From an uncultured Clostridia bacterium (GTDB lineage Bacteria > Bacillota > Clostridia > Oscillospirales > Acutalibacteraceae), in assembly GCA_937892525.1 (NCBI GenBank), contig CALAEV010000024.1:62001-126000 (forward strand): 64,000 nucleotides of DNA, in the 5' to 3' direction. How positions within the stretch are numbered: position 1 is the stretch's first letter; the number at the start of each line of letters is the position of its first letter. The notes under the pieces were generated by a model that was given only the letters and a program-made list of their open reading frames with translations, was not told the DNA's origin and made no database searches. The translations under genes were made by a program, and so were the position numbers. This document shows positions 63,349 through 64,000 of the stretch, piece by piece.

Positions 63349-63385
63349 AATAATCCGTACATCATATTATGAAATACGGATTATT
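63349..63385. terminator. Hairpin downstream of the C39 peptidase gene
   Basis: AATAATCCGTA (63349-63359) pairs perfectly with TACGGATTATT (63375-63385). The T tract is on the plus-strand side; on the minus strand that the gene uses, it is poor. Confidence 0.5.
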
Positions 63386-63389
63386 TTTG

Positions 63390-64000
63390 TTAATAATAGA
63401 AATATTTATAGAATGTTGGGTATTCGTTTAGAAGGTGTTGAAGATTTGTTCTTTTGCTTGAACCAGGGTCATTGATTGTAAATCCAGAAGCAGTTAATGA
63501 ACTACTTTCATTATAGCCTGTAATAACAACCCAATGCTGAGTACCTGATGATTTTTTTGCACCAAAAAGCACAGGCTTACCTTCTTTAAGTTTTTCATAA
63601 ATTTTGCTTAAGTATCCACTACTACTTGTAACTGCTTTAAAATGACTTGGCCAATACACATTACCGGTTGATGAATAACTTAACTTTTTTGACATAGTAT
63701 CAGGATAAATCGTTGTGCCGGTACGATAAGATTCCATCATAGCAATTGCAGTTGTTACACAACCAATTTGCGCAATAGTTTTACCTGATGTGCCGATTTT
63801 CACATTAGCCCAACGAGAGTCGGTCTGTTTAAAGCTTGGCACACTCAATGAGATTTTTGGATAACTTGTTGATGTTGTATTTGTTGACAAGTACTGACTA
63901 CTCACATATCCTGTTTTTGTACCGTTATAGAGAATTTTACTCCAACCGTTTGTATTTGAGAGAATAATTACTATCTCCCCTTTTGGCACGGAATCTTTTA
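63390..64000 (-). CDS. SH3-domain plus C39-like cysteine peptidase, 5' end missing
   Basis: The frame is open to the right edge, so the start lies beyond the window. The visible 203 codons begin in an SH3b domain (SVPKGEIVIILSNTNGWSKILYNG, TGYVSSQYLS) and then a papain-like C39 domain with catalytic Cys in IAQIGCVTTAIAMM, His in GTQHWVVITGY and Asp in TINDPGSS. Such proteins are exported and cut peptides in cell wall or other targets. The GTG at 63989 is an internal Val codon. The signal peptide is not visible. Confidence 0.88.
   Translation of the reverse strand, partial: KDSVPKGEIVIILSNTNGWSKILYNGTKTGYVSSQYLSTNTTSTSYPKISLSVPSFKQTDSRWANVKIGTSGKTIAQIGCVTTAIAMMESYRTGTTIYPDTMSKKLSYSSTGNVYWPSHFKAVTSSSGYLSKIYEKLKEGKPVLFGAKKSSGTQHWVVITGYNESSSLTASGFTINDPGSSKRTNLQHLLNEYPTFYKYFYY

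Noticed and set aside
1..64000. CRISPR arrays, prophage, transposases and tRNA genes
   Set aside because: No regular spaced repeats, integrase or transposase motifs, and no cloverleaf-like sequence were recognised on either strand.

Overview
The window is a densely packed, A+T-rich stretch of a bacterial chromosome. The gene content points to an endospore-forming, Gram-positive gut anaerobe of the class Clostridia, probably close to Ruminococcus or Oscillospiraceae. This is inferred from gene content, because no marker rRNA is present. Sporulation and germination genes are scattered through it: an alpha/beta SASP, the Gpr protease that degrades SASPs, SpoIIP, SpoVAE, a PdaA-like deacetylase, YpeB, WhiA and a SigH-like sigma factor. 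A conjugated bile salt hydrolase homologue and a dockerin-bearing secreted protease with BspA-type leucine-rich repeats suggest intestinal life with a cellulosome- or amylosome-like complex. I see no prophage, insertion sequence, CRISPR array or tRNA gene.

Layout. 1-912: 5' part of lon (minus). 1-3.5 kb: serC-serA serine operon (plus). 3.5-8.7 kb: one minus-strand operon with an LCP-like membrane protein and a transglutaminase-like protein ahead of folE-folP-folB-folK and a DEDDh exonuclease. 8.7-11.1 kb: priming sugar transferase and EamA permease. 11.2-14.7 kb: tig-clpP-clpX protein quality-control operon. 14.7-20.3 kb: phosphoesterase, DUF1540 peptide, thrC, then two tandem signal peptidases with rbgA-rnhB-yraN. 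20.3-24 kb: hprK-murB-rapZ-whiA. 24-34 kb: sporulation-flavoured region (SASP, PdaA-like), trmL, a two-component system, a DUF2804 gene, a YhaM-like exoribonuclease and gpr-spoIIP. 34-40.7 kb: rpsT, spoVAE, zinc-ribbon protein, SigH-like factor, phosphoglucomutase, comM/yifB and thiT under a TPP riboswitch. 40.6-43.6 kb: recD2 and rnpB (RNase P RNA). 43.6-54 kb: a long minus-strand run nifS-thiI-pncC-sortase-sortase-CinA/SpoIID fusion-galE-lemA-TPM-HAD. 54-64 kb: ypeB, an Asn/Thr-rich lipoprotein, pnuC with a structured leader, a bile salt hydrolase homologue with an MFS permease, a FliB-like lysine methylase, a large S8/LRR/dockerin protease and a truncated SH3-C39 peptidase.

How the parts work together. 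Gpr and SASP form a spore DNA-protection and germination pair. SpoIIP, the PdaA-like enzyme, YpeB and a SpoIID/LytB-domain protein all act on peptidoglycan. NifS and ThiI form a sulfur-relay pair. LemA and TPM are a recurring membrane pair. The most unusual items are a membrane-anchored fusion of a CinA-like but motif-less cytosolic half to an extracellular SpoIID/LytB domain next to two class B sortases and a real pncC; a pnuC leader with mutually exclusive hairpins and a terminator; three tiny membrane peptides abutting larger genes; and a DUF-rich head on the folate operon. Translation starts were chosen from ribosome binding sites, and several genes use TTG or GTG.
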